From Manis javanica (lineage: Eukaryota; Chordata; Mammalia; Pholidota; Manidae), in NCBI RefSeq assembly GCF_040802235.1, contig NC_133167.1, forward strand, positions 102,162,001 to 102,226,000: DNA of 64,000 nucleotides, read 5' to 3'. The notes under the pieces were generated by a model. It was given only the letters and a program-made list of their open reading frames with translations, had not been told where the DNA came from and searched no databases. Positions 12,620 to 26,214 of the stretch are shown here, piece by piece; position 1 is the stretch's first letter; each line of letters starts with the position of its first letter. The translations under genes and the position numbers were made by a program.

Positions 12620-15600
12620 CCTTTGCAAATAAACGATAAATATCTAAAGGGCCCAAAGAATGGGGAAATAGAAAAGAAGAGGTGAAAACCTACAAGAAGT
12701 TAAAAAACAGAGAAAGAGTGAGAAGAAAATAAGGTCATCGAGAGGAAAAGTAGAACGAAAACAAAACGGCAATTTGAATCTAGGAAAATAGCTTTGTGGG
12801 AACAAAGAGTATTAATTGAAAAAAAAAAAAGAGGGAAAAGAACCGCATCAACTCTGATAATATATTAAGCAAAACACTCCTTTTTGGGGCCGTGGGTTTT
12901 TCTCCTCGCCTAGAGTGGGGAGCTAACGGCTGTCCAAAGGTCATTGCTGTGGCTTGGACCTTTGACCTTTGTGTGGAGTCAGAGCTATTAGCCAGGCAAC
13001 ATCTCTCCTTGGGGGGGTGGGCAGCCAACTGCTGGCTGTAATTTGGGGGCAAAAGAACATATACCCTGTCCCTAAAATACTGCATGCATGGCATGGCATA
13101 GGAAATTAATAGTTAAAAAAGCGTATATGAAAACGTGCTGTGAATTTTAACATGCTATGTAAGTGGCATTAATTACAATTATGGCAGGTAAGGTGACATT
13201 ATAAGGATAAGACAGGCATTCATTCTGCAAAAACATCTTAGCAGGCGTTAGTACATGCTATCCTTCACGTGTTCCTCCTTCCCAAAATCTTTCTTGGGTG
13301 CCTGCTGCAGAGAAGGAGACACAGTCTCTGCCCTCATGGGGCCTGCAGCATTTTGGGGGGGACTGGGAACTCGGGGATGATACCAGGCAGGCAGGGGTGG
13401 TCATGAGAGCAATGACTGTGTCCTAGTGGGTAGAGCCAGCTGCTGGCACCCAGGCAGGGTCTGAGAGCAGGTGGCACCACCTGCGCCTTGAAGGGCAAGG
13501 AACGCTTGGCTATGAAAAGATGGAGAGAAGATTCAGACCAAAGTAGTTCCCTTTTTTTTTTTTTTTCTACATAACATTTGGATAATTGCCAGTCATCCAC
13601 CACTGCCTGGACAAGAGAGATGGACAGAGGTTGGGCACATTCGGATTAGGACAGAGGAGGCAAATGCTGGCGCGGAGAAGCCCTTCGGGGTCCCTGGCAT
13701 TTAGGGTGAGCTGGAGCATGAAGGAGTCCGCAGCCACCTGGCTAAGTACCCGGCAGTGGCTGGGGCAATTTTGGAATTCCCCCTGGCATCCCCACGAGTC
13801 TTTCTTCCTGTCGGGGTGGCAGCGTGTCGACGGGAGGGTGTGGGCAGTAAGGAGCGTCACGCACAGGGGAAGGGCCGGCCGGCTGGGATCCCCAGGCCAG
13901 CTCCCTGGTCCTAGGAATTAATCTAATCACACAAGACTGTCTCCAGAGCCAAAAGCAAGTTCCCTTATTTATAAATAATTTGAAAAGGCAAGTAGAAATA
14001 TGTTAATGGATGACGTTAAAATGTGTCATAATCCAGAGGCTCCTTTATTCAAATCACCAGTGTTTCTCATATCCTTCCCTTCACACTTAGGGGTCCAGTT
14101 TGCATAGTTAGTTTCTTAGAGAACCAGAGAGAGATTTCCCCGGGGAAGCTGACCCTGAAGAACAAATTCCCCTAAAGCCATCAGTGCTAAAGGACTCAGC
14201 ATATCCTGAGCATGTCTTCAGAGATGCCTGCAGCATATTTCCCAGGCCAGTGCGTACAGAGATGCTGATGAGTGTGATACACCTTACAGGTCTTTGGGGG
14301 CTGCTGGTCTAGACCCTGTTCCTCAGCGTCCTTGCACCAGCCCAGAGGCCCTCTCCTTACAAATGTAAACACAGGCCCTACCCTAGACCCAGATCCCCAT
14401 GTGAAGCCCTGGTTTAGATAAACCACCCTGGCCACTCCCCCAGGCAGGGTCCCTAGAAGGAGAAAAGCTAACATTCATCTTTCGCTCGTTCTAATATTAA
14501 TGTTAACATCAGCAGGCCAAACAATATCCTAATTATTTCCCAACCATCCACAGGAATTCTCTAGTTTCACTGTTTTTGTTTTTGTTTTTCCAGTCCTCAG
14601 AAAAATACTGAGGAAATTTCAAGTATTTTATTCAAATTAAGTTCTGCTTGCAAGTGTATTAAAAGTCAACATAATACTTCTGATTATGTGATTATTAAAA
14701 GTAAAATACTACCCTAAGAAGACCTTGGCTTACCATATCTTATTGTCTTCATATAAGGTGTTACTTGTTAAATGGCTGAATGCTTGTGAATAAATATTGA
14801 TCCTATTTTTAAGATCCAAAGACAGATAATTAATGAACGATACTGATAATTACAGAATTTTAATATTTATAGACATCTGTCACTTTATATTTTAAGACAG
14901 TCTTACCATATGTGCTTTCTTTTAATTCCAGTAATTAAAGTTTATGAACATATACTGTGAAAATGTAGCTGTAACATTGTCAAACTATCAGTAGGCTTTC
15001 TTACTGATAAGCTAGTATTTTTAGAAAGGGGATTGCTGCAAAGATTAAACTTATCCTAGAATCTGGTTCCTCTTCTGTTAACAAATTTGTTGTGTACTTT
15101 TCAAGTCTCTTAAATTCGGCCTAAAAAGATACCCTACAGCCCAGGAATGTGGCTGCACTTAGGTTGTATCTATTCTTGGTATCATTATTAGTATGTGGAG
15201 CATGTGAACAATTCACTGGAACTTCTGCCTACTGAGGAACACTTCTGTCATTCCTAATCAACACTAACTTTTCCATTTCTCCTGAAGCAGCTCTGAAGAC
15301 GCAGAGAAATGTGTGCCCTTCTAGTTGCCACTGTAGGTGAAGGAAAGAAGTCCATCAGTCGAGAGACAGAATGTGTAAACAATGGTCAGACTCCATCTAA
15401 AAATAGAACTTTGATCCACAACATGTAGCAACTGGTCCAGAAAGCCAACCTGCTCTAATCTGGACCTGGAGGAGGTCATACCGTATCTCAAGCAGCAAGC
15501 AGGCTTCCCCGCTCTTCTGCCTGCCTGTGACATCTGCCAAAACGGACGTGATGAAGGTTGACTCTCTTACTATAGCAAGTTCTGAATTAACCACTTTTGT

Positions 15601-16445
15601 TTGTTCTTACACGCTCTTGGTTTATTTCCACACAACCAATACACTCAGGGCATATTGAGTGACTCATGTGCTGGCGGGACAAGGCCTAAGATCTAGACCC
15701 AACGGAGCAGGCGATCAAGTGGGAAAGCCAATACTGAACCAACGCCACGTAAAACAAAACTGTTTTTGAGGTAATAATATAAAACAATGAGGCTGATTAT
15801 CATAATCTGTGACTGGCTTTTGCTACAGCATGAAATCCTTTAGGGCACCGGGACTGTATCACTTAACAGAATTCTCAGGCAGCTTTAAACAGAATCAGGA
15901 AGTGACGGCCTCATGCAGTTTAGCTGCCCATTTAGGAGCGGCCTGATAGAGAAGAGCCAGCAGGCCTCTCCTCTCCACCGGACTTTCTCCAGGCTGCCTC
16001 CTTTCTCCAGCCTACTGAGAGTCAGTTTGACAATGTTACAGGAGTTGTTTCAGGTGGCAACTCCTGACCCTGATCCCCTGGAGTGTGGGCTCCCCATTCC
16101 GGGGGCAAGATGCTGCAGAATAAGGCCACCTTTGGCGTCCAAATTCAATGCAGAGGGCAAGCCTCTCTCTCCCAGAAGCCTCCGCCAACTGTCTTCCTGC
16201 CCTGGGGATCCTCTGGGGTTAAATCCCCACGCCAGAAGCAATCATGGGGCAGGGTGATGGGAAATGTGACCAGCCTGAGGCCCTGCACATTCACTCTTGC
16301 TGTCAGAGGCACGGCCAGTCTCATGCAAACCTCATAAATAAACTGCAGCGGAAGTGGTTTTCCAAAGGACGCTGGGAGCAAGGCTTCCAGAACGAGAGAA
16401 GAGGAGATGGGGTGACCAACATCCCACGTCCTCTACAGCGACTGG
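12620..16445. other. Intergenic, nothing recognised
   Basis: 12640-12840 is A-rich and may continue the L1. The GC-richer part 13290-13930 has overlapping frames on both strands that are compositional. A T15 run lies at 13552-13566. No gene seen. Confidence 0.55.
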
Positions 16446-16449
16446 CGTT

Positions 16450-17160
16450 CATTTACTCAACAAAGTGTTCTGAGTTGGACCTGCTGGTGCTGTTCTGACA
16501 CTGTGCTGAGCTTTGGGGATTCAGATATAAGACACACCATTCCTACCACTGAGGAGCCTGTAACAGTAAAGCGGAGGCAGGAAGACAAGCGCACAGATAC
16601 AGTCGTGTCATAAGTGTGGAAGAGGCATACGAGGGGGTGTCATGGGGATCCAGAGAGGTCGGCCCTTCTAGGGTAGCAGTGAGAAGGGAGAGGAAGTGAG
16701 GGCGGGGTTGGGGGGTGGTGGTGATGAGGAAATGCTTCCCCAAAGAATTGAGTTTTTCTTCCCACCTGTAGTCATCGGCCGGTGTGTATGGAAGCGACAG
16801 AATTCTAACTGGAGGGACTGTCTTCAGATGCACCCAGACCTGAGGATACACGGCCTGTTTGGAGAATTTAGATAGGCCAGCATGACTTTAGAGTTTGGGA
16901 AGGAAGGGGATGTTCTAGAAGCTGGATGAGGAAGCAGGGACCCGGAGCACGAAGGCCTTCAGTGCCCAGGGAAGAAGACCAGATTTTATTCCGAAGGCAG
17001 ACGGAAGCCACTGAAGGATTTCAAGCAGATTTACGTCTCAGAAAAATTACACTGCAAGAAGGACTGGGGATGTGCCTTTGTGCAGGGGAGGGTGGGAGAA
17101 GCAGGAATGCTAAGGAGAGGAATCTACTGCAGTCAGACATGCTGAGGACCTGGAGTCAGT
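16450..17160 (-). mobile_element. L2 LINE fragment
   Basis: Antisense L2: 'tttactcaacaaagtgttc', 'ctttggggattcagatataagac', then near 16945-17050 'gaaggccttcagtgcc', 'agattttattccgaaggcag' and 'gaagccactgaaggatttcaagcag'. These are the reverse of the L2 reverse-transcriptase C-terminal region. Confidence 0.8.
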
Positions 17161-17164
17161 GAGC

Positions 17165-19015
17165 AGCAAGAGAGACGCCGAGGAAGGGACCAAAGGGACC
17201 AATACCGAGGGAGAAGGAGCAGCAGATTGATTTGGGGTCTGCCGCGTGCATCCAAGCACACCCAACTGCTGTAGCTGAAATCAACAGGTCGATTTATTTG
17301 TTCGTTGCATATTTGTCCATTTCAGATGTAGGTTAGGTAGAGAATAGCTCATCTCAGCTCTCCTTGGCCTCCACGACAGTTCCTGGACTGGGGGCTGCAG
17401 GACCCACTGCTAAGTGGCCCAGGCCCTTGGCGGATAAGGTGGCGCTGGCTGCCGGCTGGGTTGAGAGAGTGACTGTAAGACCAAACTACCAACGTTTCTA
17501 GCTTAGGGTAAACCTGGGATGACGCAGCCTTCAGCTCTTTTCTGTATGTCTCAGCACCATGCCGTTTCCCTGGAACTCTGAGCTCTGCTGCGGTGCATCC
17601 CTCGGCCCCATGGCAGGGAGAATCTCCACGGTGGGGGCCGCTCTGTTCTCACTCAGAATGTCCAGAAGCCCGAACCGACGCGATTTCTGGCAGGTGGGAT
17701 TTAGCCTGTGTTTAGACAGCCTAGCATCTTAAGCCCTTTTTACTCATCCATCCATCCATTAAAAATATATATCTACTTGTCTTCATTTTGGCTAGTAATG
17801 TATTTGGTAAGACCTTGCCTTCACTTGGTTTAATAATGACTAACTCAACAAGAAAATCTCTGTTTGTGTAGCATGGATTTTCAGAGATAAATAGAGTCAA
17901 AAGCCAGAGAACGTGTCCCCCCGATGGTGTACCGCACAGATGCTAGGAGCAGATTCATGCTCTGCTCCTCGGCGCTCTTGTCCACAGGAAAGAGAAATAT
18001 CACCAGCAGAGGACCTGGGAGCAATTACTCTTTCACTTTGTCTGCCATTGATCTGGTAGGATGCCCACCAGGGGCTCTGATACAGGCATTTTGCCAAGAA
18101 TCACTCTGCCTTCTCTTTGAGCTTCATAATGGCCATTAACTTCCAGGCTGATTTTACATTTCTTAATGGTCACAATGCTGACACTTGTTATTGTCGCTAT
18201 CTCCCCTTTGCCTTTAGGGATAAAACTAATTAGTTTCATACTGGGAAAGCTATATTTTGCTTTTATTCCAGAAAACCTTGTATGGATGCTAGAAAGGTCA
18301 CTGACTTTTTTAAAAATGATGCAGAAGTTTTGAGGGCTTCATGTCACTATGTGACATTTCAATACAGACAGCACACTAGGGGCCAAGGGTGAATAGATTA
18401 CTCGTTGAACAAAATCCAATTTTCAGGTAGTCATCATCCTGTGTCCTAGTCACACTTTCTTTCCCAATGCTTGTGTGAAATCATCACCTTCACAGATTCA
18501 CGTGTCCCGGCACGCACAGACTCACACTCTATATTTGCACCACGGTCTTGTGCATTAGATGTATGCATGATGTTGCTCTGGGTAGTAGGTATGTGATTAT
18601 TTCATTATTGTTTTGGACTTCCACGAACCATCTTGAACCATGAACCTGCTTTTGTGAAATGGAGCTACAGCACAACATGTGAGTAAAAATAGAAAGGCAC
18701 ATCTCCTTAAGTAAGCAGGACCACGTAAACGATGTGGGGATGCAGAAGCCGGAAGGTAGCAGATCCTATTTACTGGAGGAATGCTCCTTCAAAACGATCA
18801 ACACAGTGCGTAGCTAGTGGGTAAGCCCATCATGTTTCTAGCACTTTAATGGCATTTCCATGACAATCAGTTTATCTTACATTTCAAATTTATGTCCACA
18901 TAATTTTGGTTTGTAGCTTTTCCTCTGCAGATGCCCGCAGGCTGTTTGACAGACTGTGGGAGTGACCTCTGGTCTGGGAGGCACCCCTTTCTCTAGTTTC
19001 TGCTTTTCCTATCCC
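17165..19015. other. Intergenic, nothing recognised
   Basis: No gene or clear repeat; a short (CCAT)n lies at 17746-17759. The AT-rich 18130-18300 segment is repeat-free by eye and could be tested for conservation. Confidence 0.5.
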
Positions 19016-19019
19016 AGAG

Positions 19020-19480
19020 GTTGTCTAAGTATCCGCCTACATTATTTTAAAGTCTTTTTTATATTATAGTTTCATGTTTTGCATTTAATTCTTTAATTCT
19101 CTGGACTTAATTTTGGGTTATGAAAAATAGGAGAATGTCCCCCACCTCCAGAAAAGTTAACTTTTCATTCTAGTGTTATTTCTTGAATAATGTTTATCTT
19201 CTCCTTTTATTTCCAATGCTGCATTGGTCACATATACGTCCTTATATACCTTAGGCACAATTTCAGGGGCTCCGTTCACATCAACCCTGTACATGGATCT
19301 TTCCCAACTGCCTGTCCCACACATTCTGTTTTTTGCACCTGCATCATATGACTTTACTTATGTAAAGCTTAATATGTTTTAATATTTGGTACTGCAAGAT
19401 GCACCTCATTTCTCTCTTATTTTCAAAATTTTATTGGCAAATTTTATTCTTTCCCCAGGGATATGTGCATTGCATTACTT
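19020..19480 (-). mobile_element. Diverged L1 fragment, probable
   Basis: T-rich text resembling inverted L1 ('tttgcacctgcatcatatgac...aatatttggtactgcaagatg...ttattttcaaaattttattgg'). Low similarity. Confidence 0.4.
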
Positions 19481-19489
19481 AGTGTTTTT

Positions 19490-20600
19490 TTTTTCTTTTT
19501 GGTTTTGCTTTTTATTCACAAGGTTTTAGACTAAGTAGGAAACACTCTACATATATGTTCATCTTGTAACTCTTAAGTTTTCCATGTCTAGGATGCTGAG
19601 ACGAATGAACTAATATGGATATCATCAACTAATGGGACAAGCCACATTTTTTTGCCGATGGATTATGGAAATACTGCCACAATATACAGACCCAACCAAT
19701 TATGATTCAGACTATATTTCTGGGCTGCTAACAGTGCCAATCGAAAAGTAGGAGAGTCAGGCAGCCAATCGGTTTCTTTGTTTCTATGATCCTACGAAAT
19801 CAATTTCTTACATTTTCCCCTCCCCACAGCTGAATAAATTAACTCAGCAAATTCAGTCTGTGCACCAGGGAGGGGCAACTTCAAAGTAGCGCCTTAGTAA
19901 AAACACACACACTCAAAACCTGTGGGTCTTGCTAAGCATTGCACACTCTATGTCAGTGTCAGCACACACACACCTCAGAGATCCAGAAGGTTCGCAAAGC
20001 ATCTTGCGATTAAGTGATCCGAAGCAAAGGACCCGTCGGTGGCCTTGTATTGTTAGCAGTTAATATGATTTGGCTTCTGTAATCAGAATTCATGAAATGA
20101 AAACAGAGCAGACACTAAGGTTTGTACTTGTCGTGGCAAGTTAGGTTTCTCTATGGACTTCAAGAGATTTTTTTAATGTTGGTTTATTGTATCTGTAATT
20201 AGCCCTTGTGAAGAAAGGCTCTTTCAGATTCTGCAGTCATGCACTGCAGTTTTCGTTACAACAAATACCCATGACCCCTAGTGCCTAACTGTAAACAATG
20301 ATAGTTACCAGCCTCATTAGGAGACTAGCAGATGGCTTATAAAGTCCTCGTTGGAGTTTAAATCCATTTGCGGCTTGCAGTGCACAAATGTTTATCTCTA
20401 AGCAGTATAAAATACGTCAGAAGGGGTCTGCATTCTGTTTTCATTGGTATGAATGCATTCTGATCCTAGCAAGAAAAATTTTCTTTGGTTATACTTTTCT
20501 GTTTGTTTGCTTATTGTATATGAAGAAAGTTTCAGAACTTGGTGGAGGGGTTTCTTACATTTTAGAAGAACAAAGTTTTGTCAGCTTCTCACTTTAATCT
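19490..20600. other. Intergenic, nothing recognised
   Basis: No gene or named repeat. A near-palindrome CTGCAGT-CATGC-ACTGCAG lies at 20231-20249. Confidence 0.5.
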
Positions 20601-20604
20601 TATA

Positions 20605-20720
20605 CTCATTCTACAGAAATTTATTGAATTCCTGCTATGAGCCAGGCTAAACAATCAGAATTGCAGTAAGGAATACCAGTGTAGTACTTGCTCAATAAAT
20701 ACTTACTGAAAGAATTAAAC
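20605..20720 (-). repeat. L2/MIR-type 3' end fragment
   Basis: Contains 'tctacagaaatttattgaattcctgctatgagccaggc', the inverted common L2 end. Confidence 0.6.
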
Positions 20721-20954
20721 TAAAGGTAAAGGTTAGTTATTCTAAAGTTTATGAAAAGATGCTTTCCAGCTAAACAGTACTTTAACACTATTTCCCAGAC
20801 ATAGAACCATATTGTCTTGGTCTATAAACATTTCCTCTCAATGACAAAATGTTAGAAATTGGAGAAAGTGCTGTGTGGTAAAGACTTTCCTTAACCCAAC
20901 ACACATGAAATTTTTAGTGTTAAGAGTTACCCAGATAAAACAATACTAGTGAAT

Positions 20955-21190
20955 ATTAATTATTCCTGCATGTCAGCATTCACCTATGATAAGGACTTTA
21001 TATTTATTACCTCACTTAATTCTGTCAAATCTAAACCATCCGTGGGGAAGGTACTATTTTCCCATTTTTACAGATGAGACTAAAGCTTAAAAACATTAAT
21101 CAAGTGGCCAAGGTCTCCCAGCAGCAGAGCCCAGATTCAAAAGGACTCAACCTGACTTCAAACCCCAGGTACTTTTAACCATTAGGCATT
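20955..21190 (-). repeat. MIR SINE, minus strand
   Basis: Inverted MIR: 'ttacctcacttaattctgtcaa', 'ttcccatttttacagatgagac', 'aagtggccaaggtctcccagcagcagagcccagattcaaa'. Confidence 0.88.
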
Positions 21191-21284
21191 AGTTAAAAAG
21201 ACTTTCATATCTCGATATCCATAGTCCATGATAATCCACTGCTACCCAGCATCTTTTGGGAAATGACATTTACTAGTACTTAAC

Positions 21285-21560
21285 CATTCAGACTTTGGAG
21301 TCAGACTGCTTGGTCAAGATCTCGGCCCTGCCATTTAAAGCTGTGTGACTTTGGCCAAGTTACTTGACCTTGCTGGGATTTTGTTTCCTCCTTTTAGAAA
21401 TGGAAGATGACTATATAGTGTAGTTACCTCACAGGCTTGGCATGAGCATTGAATGACAATACATGTAAAGCACTTAAGAGAGAGTGTGGCACCTGGTTCA
21501 GGCTGCTATTACACAATTAGCCATTATCACTGTTACTATTACCAGGGTTATTATTAAAGC
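21285..21560 (+). repeat. MIR SINE
   Basis: Nearly full MIR in the plus direction: 'gactttggagtcagactgc', 'gctgtgtgactttggccaagttacttgacc', 'acatgtaaagcacttaaga', 'gtgtggcacctgg'. It lies close to the inverted MIR at 20955-21190. Confidence 0.92.
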
Positions 21561-21564
21561 CAGC

Positions 21565-22740
21565 TACTCCTACTTGAGCTCAATGTGGCCATACAAGAAT
21601 TCATGCCCAGAGCTGCTACATCTTCTTATTTTTAGAGAGAAGATGGAAATCGAGATTTCTTTAAATGTGAGGGCTCCCTTTTTCAATGTTGGCACTTCAT
21701 GCAAATTTTTACAACTTCTAAGTAAGCCAAAGCCATCTATTGCACCATAGCTGGTTGGTGATTGCTGGTGGGGAGTAGTAGTGAAGACCCAGAGAACAAG
21801 ACCAGAGAATGCAGGCACATGGGGGGTGGGGAGGAAGGGTTCAAGTCACTTGGAATAGCCCAGTTTCTGAACAGGTCAACTAAGCATACAGTTGCATAGG
21901 CTTAACCTGGCCTGACTGGCTTGGTCCACCCATTGTGTTTCTGGCACATAAGAATTCTATCAGGCACCCTTCACATATTCTTCTCGTGAAGATGATCAAA
22001 TTGAGTCAACTTGCTCAAAACAAAACAACAAGGAATTGAATGATGAAAGAAAGTTCTAAGATGTCTATCTCCAGAAGCTAAAATCCTCACATTATCCACA
22101 GAGAAGGTGTGGCATAGTATGAACAAGCCAGTGCTGTAAGTTTGCTTAGAAATTAAAATTAACATCTATTTATTTCCATTTCAAGGATGGCTATACCAGA
22201 GTGTCCTGGCTCTGACGAAATATACTGTGGTCCATCAAACAACACTTAAATGTTTTAAAAATATTATCTAAGTGCAAGTTAGTTTTATCTGCTAGGTATA
22301 GCAGCAGCTGAGTCTTTCATAACCTGGCTGTCAGCAGCCACAGCAGAAATCACTCTGGCCTGGACCCCTGTCCCCAACACACCACCCTACACCCTTGCCA
22401 GCTGTTTTCACAGCTGCCCAGTGATGCACCCAGCTGACACAAATATCCTAAGACAGATGCATGGTTTGAAAAACTCAGTCACAGTTAATGAGTACCCATG
22501 TTAATTCAAAGACTGAATAAATAAGAGGATTCATAGGATTGGGTGAAGAGTGCTGTGTGGTCAGAAATGCCGCGATAGGACACAGATGACCTGCCGTGAG
22601 GACCACACCTTCCCTCCACGGGGCCCAGGAGGCCCCAATATACCAGCCACCCGGCAGGGAAGAACCACACACAGCGGGCTCCAGCCCCACTCCTCTCTGC
22701 TACCATGCCCAGCCTTGTGTTTTTATGAGTAACAACCTGT
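21565..22740. other. Intergenic, nothing recognised
   Basis: No gene or confident repeat. Confidence 0.5.
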
Positions 22741-22744
22741 TTTT

Positions 22745-22960
22745 TCCATTCATTTGTTAATTTATTTGTAAAACATGTATTGCTCTCCTGCCCTGTCCCA
22801 GGCACCACTGGAGCCACTGAGGATACAGCAGTGACCAAGGTTCAGTGCCTGCCCTGAACCTGCTGGAGAGCTGGTGGGGGAGGCGGGTAAATGACGACAA
22901 TGCGGGGAATGAGAGCCAGGAGAGGGTAAATCAGGGGGGCTGCGCAGAGGAAGAGGCACC
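22745..22960 (-). repeat. L2 LINE 3' end fragment
   Basis: Inverted L2 end: 'tcctgccctgtcccaggcaccactgg', 'gaggatacagcagtgaccaagg', then 'cctgccctgaacctgctggagag'. Confidence 0.75.
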
Positions 22961-22964
22961 TGTC

Positions 22965-25900
22965 TCTGTGTAATGGTGGAGCCTGTATCCTCACAGGCAC
23001 CCAGCTCGGGCTGTCTGTTGGACCAGCGGTCCGGGCAGGTGGAGGGCGGTCGGAAGGGTGGGGAAGGGGTCCCTAGGAGCTCTCATAGTCCGAGCTCCAC
23101 CCTCTCCAGGGCAGGTCCTACCTGACAGCGCTGTCCCGCTGGCTGGCTGCGTCCCAGGGACGGTCACAGGCTGCTCCTTCCCCACAGGGCGCCTCTGCCA
23201 CCGGTCTGAACACCTTCGTGCCGCCCTTCTTGCTCTTGAATCTCTTCTTCTTCCCCCCGGCTTCCCTCTCCACCACTCACTTGTCTCCTAGGGCAGAGCA
23301 TTTCTTTTACTTTGGTTACGGCTTGCGCGACCCCAGGCCTCTGGCGGCTGCTCTTAGCACTCAGACTCCGCCCCCTACAGGCGAGGGGAGGCCCTGCAAG
23401 TGGAGCCAATGTGATGTCCTGCCTGCAGGAGGTGAAAAGTTAGCTTGTCAAGAACTGAGCACCGCTGGGTGAGCAGCTCAGGAGGAAGTGAAAGGACTTT
23501 TTTAAAGGACCTGTCCCAGCCTGTCTGTGTTTTCAGTGCGGAACTTGGGGGTCAGAAATACAAGTGCGTCTTGGTGGTCAAAACGCCAGGCAAAGACAGC
23601 ATTTCAAAGGGGAAAGACTACATGTGCGTGTCACGCTCAAAATACAAATTGTGCTGACAGCACCTAGAGAAATGAACGGCTGCTAATCTGTGCAAAGTCT
23701 CTTCTTAAACTAGGAAGGCCCGCTTGCCAGGAACTGGAGGAAGACCACAGATTCACTTCCGGGTGCAGCGTTTTGGCCTGCCAGCAATGCTGGGAGTGGG
23801 CAGGGTGGGGGCGGGGGGGCGGGGAGGGCTGGGGAACTAACGACTTGCGCTGGAGTGAAAGCGAGAATAAAAGACTTTGTATTCAATTTCCACTCCCTTG
23901 AAACCCTCTACCTGGTGGGAGCCATACATAATTAATGATATTACTGTGCAACAGTAGGACTACAGAGATACACTAAAATTGATGAATACTTCTTCATTTT
24001 TTATTGCACTTTTCAAGCATGCCAAAAAACATTAGAAGTTCATAAAAGAAAATAACTTGGCTTAAACGTGACTGATCTCATACCTGAAAATGGTCCATGG
24101 TACCACAAGCTCACCAGCCGTCTGCGCTTACTGGGACAGTCCCATTTTTCACTCTCTGCCGTCCCAGATGTCTGGACGTTCCAGATAACTCTTGGGTCGG
24201 CATATTGGCTTTTACCAGAAGCACAACGGTCTTGGGAAACTAAATCCCATTTCAGTCCAGAAATACTTTGAGGAAGGAAGTAGATGTTGCTAAGTAAGAT
24301 GCTAAATTTTCAGTGGATGAGTATTTATTATTAGTATGTATTATTATTATTATATATATTTATTAGAGCAAGCAGTATTGATTGGCATCGAAAGCTTAAA
24401 ATATATTCCTCAAATTGTGGAATTTGAACAGGCTACACAACAGCTAAGCCCTTGCTAGCTCAGAACTCCTATTGCTCTAGCCAATTGTGCTGAATTTTGG
24501 CTGCTCCAAAGCAGGCAGGGTGCAAATCCCTCTATGCTTATGTATTTTGGAAGGAAATAGATTTCTAGTTCTTTAATAAATAATTCCAGTTAGTACCCCC
24601 TCCCCTTGCCCGCAGTGCACACACAAATCAATAGAAGGTACACTGAGGAGGAAGCCTTGTCAGGGCTGAGAGGCAGATGGGCTCACCAAGCATGCCCTCT
24701 GACACCCTGCACTCTCAACCCCCCACTTAGGGGGTGGCCAGTGCTAGGCAGAGAGGAAGTGGATGGGCGTCTTTTCTGGAAGAAGGGTCAAAGAGCATGT
24801 AGGACCTCTCCACTGTCTTCTCCTCCACGTTCCTGGAAGCCCCATGTGCAGTGGGAGAAGCCCGCAGCTCTAAGGACCCCGGCTCGGTGACATGGAGGAC
24901 ACCACGCTGGAGAGTGAGCCACCAGCCCCACGGAGGACTTCGTGTGAGCTGGAAGTGAAACGCTAAATCACTGAGATGTCAGGATTTATTGTTATCCGTG
25001 CATATCACAACCCTCATTCATCTGTAGACCATCTTTTCCTAAAGCAAAACCAGAAACCAGAAACCAGTAAGTCTTTGTTATGCCACTGTTAATGTGCAAG
25101 GGGACATGGGGACATAATAGTGACTCCCTCCCTGGGGAGTATTTTCATCTTGGGAGACTCTGAGTCACCAGTCACTGTTCCCAGGGGTCCCTGAGGACAC
25201 CCCAAACTCTAAAGAGTGGTGACAATCCAATTCAGGAATACCTGTCACTCACTCCTCATCCTTGTGGAGGAAGCACTGGCTCCCATGCCAGAAACTCAAA
25301 GTAGATTTTGATATTTAATGTCACTCAATCTTTTCTATTCACCAATGTAAAACAACTATGACTTTCTTAGTTTTAAATACAACATTAAAGTATGTTTTGT
25401 ACTTATTGGCAAATAAATATCTCTTGAAAAACATCATTCGAATAATTTCAGATGTCTCATTTTCTTCCCAAATTAGGCTACCCATTAGCCCTGCTACTCC
25501 CATCACAAAACTTACAGAGCAACCACATTCCTGCACCGTGCCCACCCATGGGCTAAGTTTAAAGATGGACTCTGACTTCTGGGTGTGTGATCAGGGGTGG
25601 GTGAGGCAGAGCAGTGAAGGCCAAGTGTCTCTGGAAGTTTCGTCTGGGGGAGGCCCCTTACACAGACCTACTGCGCGGTGTGCCTTGTGGACCAAAGGAC
25701 TTCCTCCTGTCGTGTCAGTATCCACACCGCAGAACCTCAAGGATAGTGAAAGGTGAGTGGGGGAGGGGAAGCGGAGAGAAGGGAGTGAGTAATGTACCCC
25801 GTCTCTCAAGTGCAAAGAAGTTTCAGTGAGCTGTAAAGTTGGAGTATGGGTATAACTTTTTATTTTCCCTTGATGCATGATTAGGTTGAGCAGCTCCCGA

Positions 25901-26075
25901 TAGTTAATATTTATGCACCAGCTGTTGTGGCAACACATCTTAAATTCATTTGCCAATTAGTTTTCCATCTAGTGTATCTCCGAGAAAGGGAATACAATCT
26001 TACTAAAGAACACAAATAGCTCTCATAAACCAGAATGTTCTATTTTTGATTGAAACTGAAGGGAAGAGAGCACAC
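22965..26075. other. Intergenic, nothing recognised except G-rich DNA
   Basis: GC-richer 22980-23460 has overlapping short frames on both strands. 24770-25010 faintly resembles a MaLR 3' end in the plus direction, but I do not call it. A TAT/ATT-rich simple repeat lies at 24321-24361. No gene seen. Confidence 0.5.
23791..23834 (+). other. Potential G-quadruplex tract
   Basis: Eight G-runs of three or more (GGG, GGGG, up to G7) separated by one to three bases, within 44 bases. Strong by pattern; function unknown. Confidence 0.6.
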
Positions 26076-26079
26076 GTTG

Positions 26080-26210
26080 CTGTAATACTCGTTTCCTCAT
26101 TTAATTCTCCCTTCAACTCCCAAGGTAGAAGTTATCCCCATTTCATAGACAAGGATACTGAGTCCGGAGGGACGTGGGAATTTCCCATGTGCAACCAGCT
26201 GGTCCCTGGA
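26080..26210 (-). repeat. MIR SINE fragment, minus strand
   Basis: Inverted MIR: 'cctcatttaattctcccttcaactcc', 'cccatttcatagacaaggatactgag'. Confidence 0.75.
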
Positions 26211-26214
26211 GGTA

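Noticed and set aside
18061..18080. CTCF-like 'cccaccaggggctctg'
   Set aside because: One base short in the core, so a poor match.
24770..25010. Possible plus-strand MaLR 3' end
   Set aside because: Only faint similarity to MLT-type ends; too weak to call.
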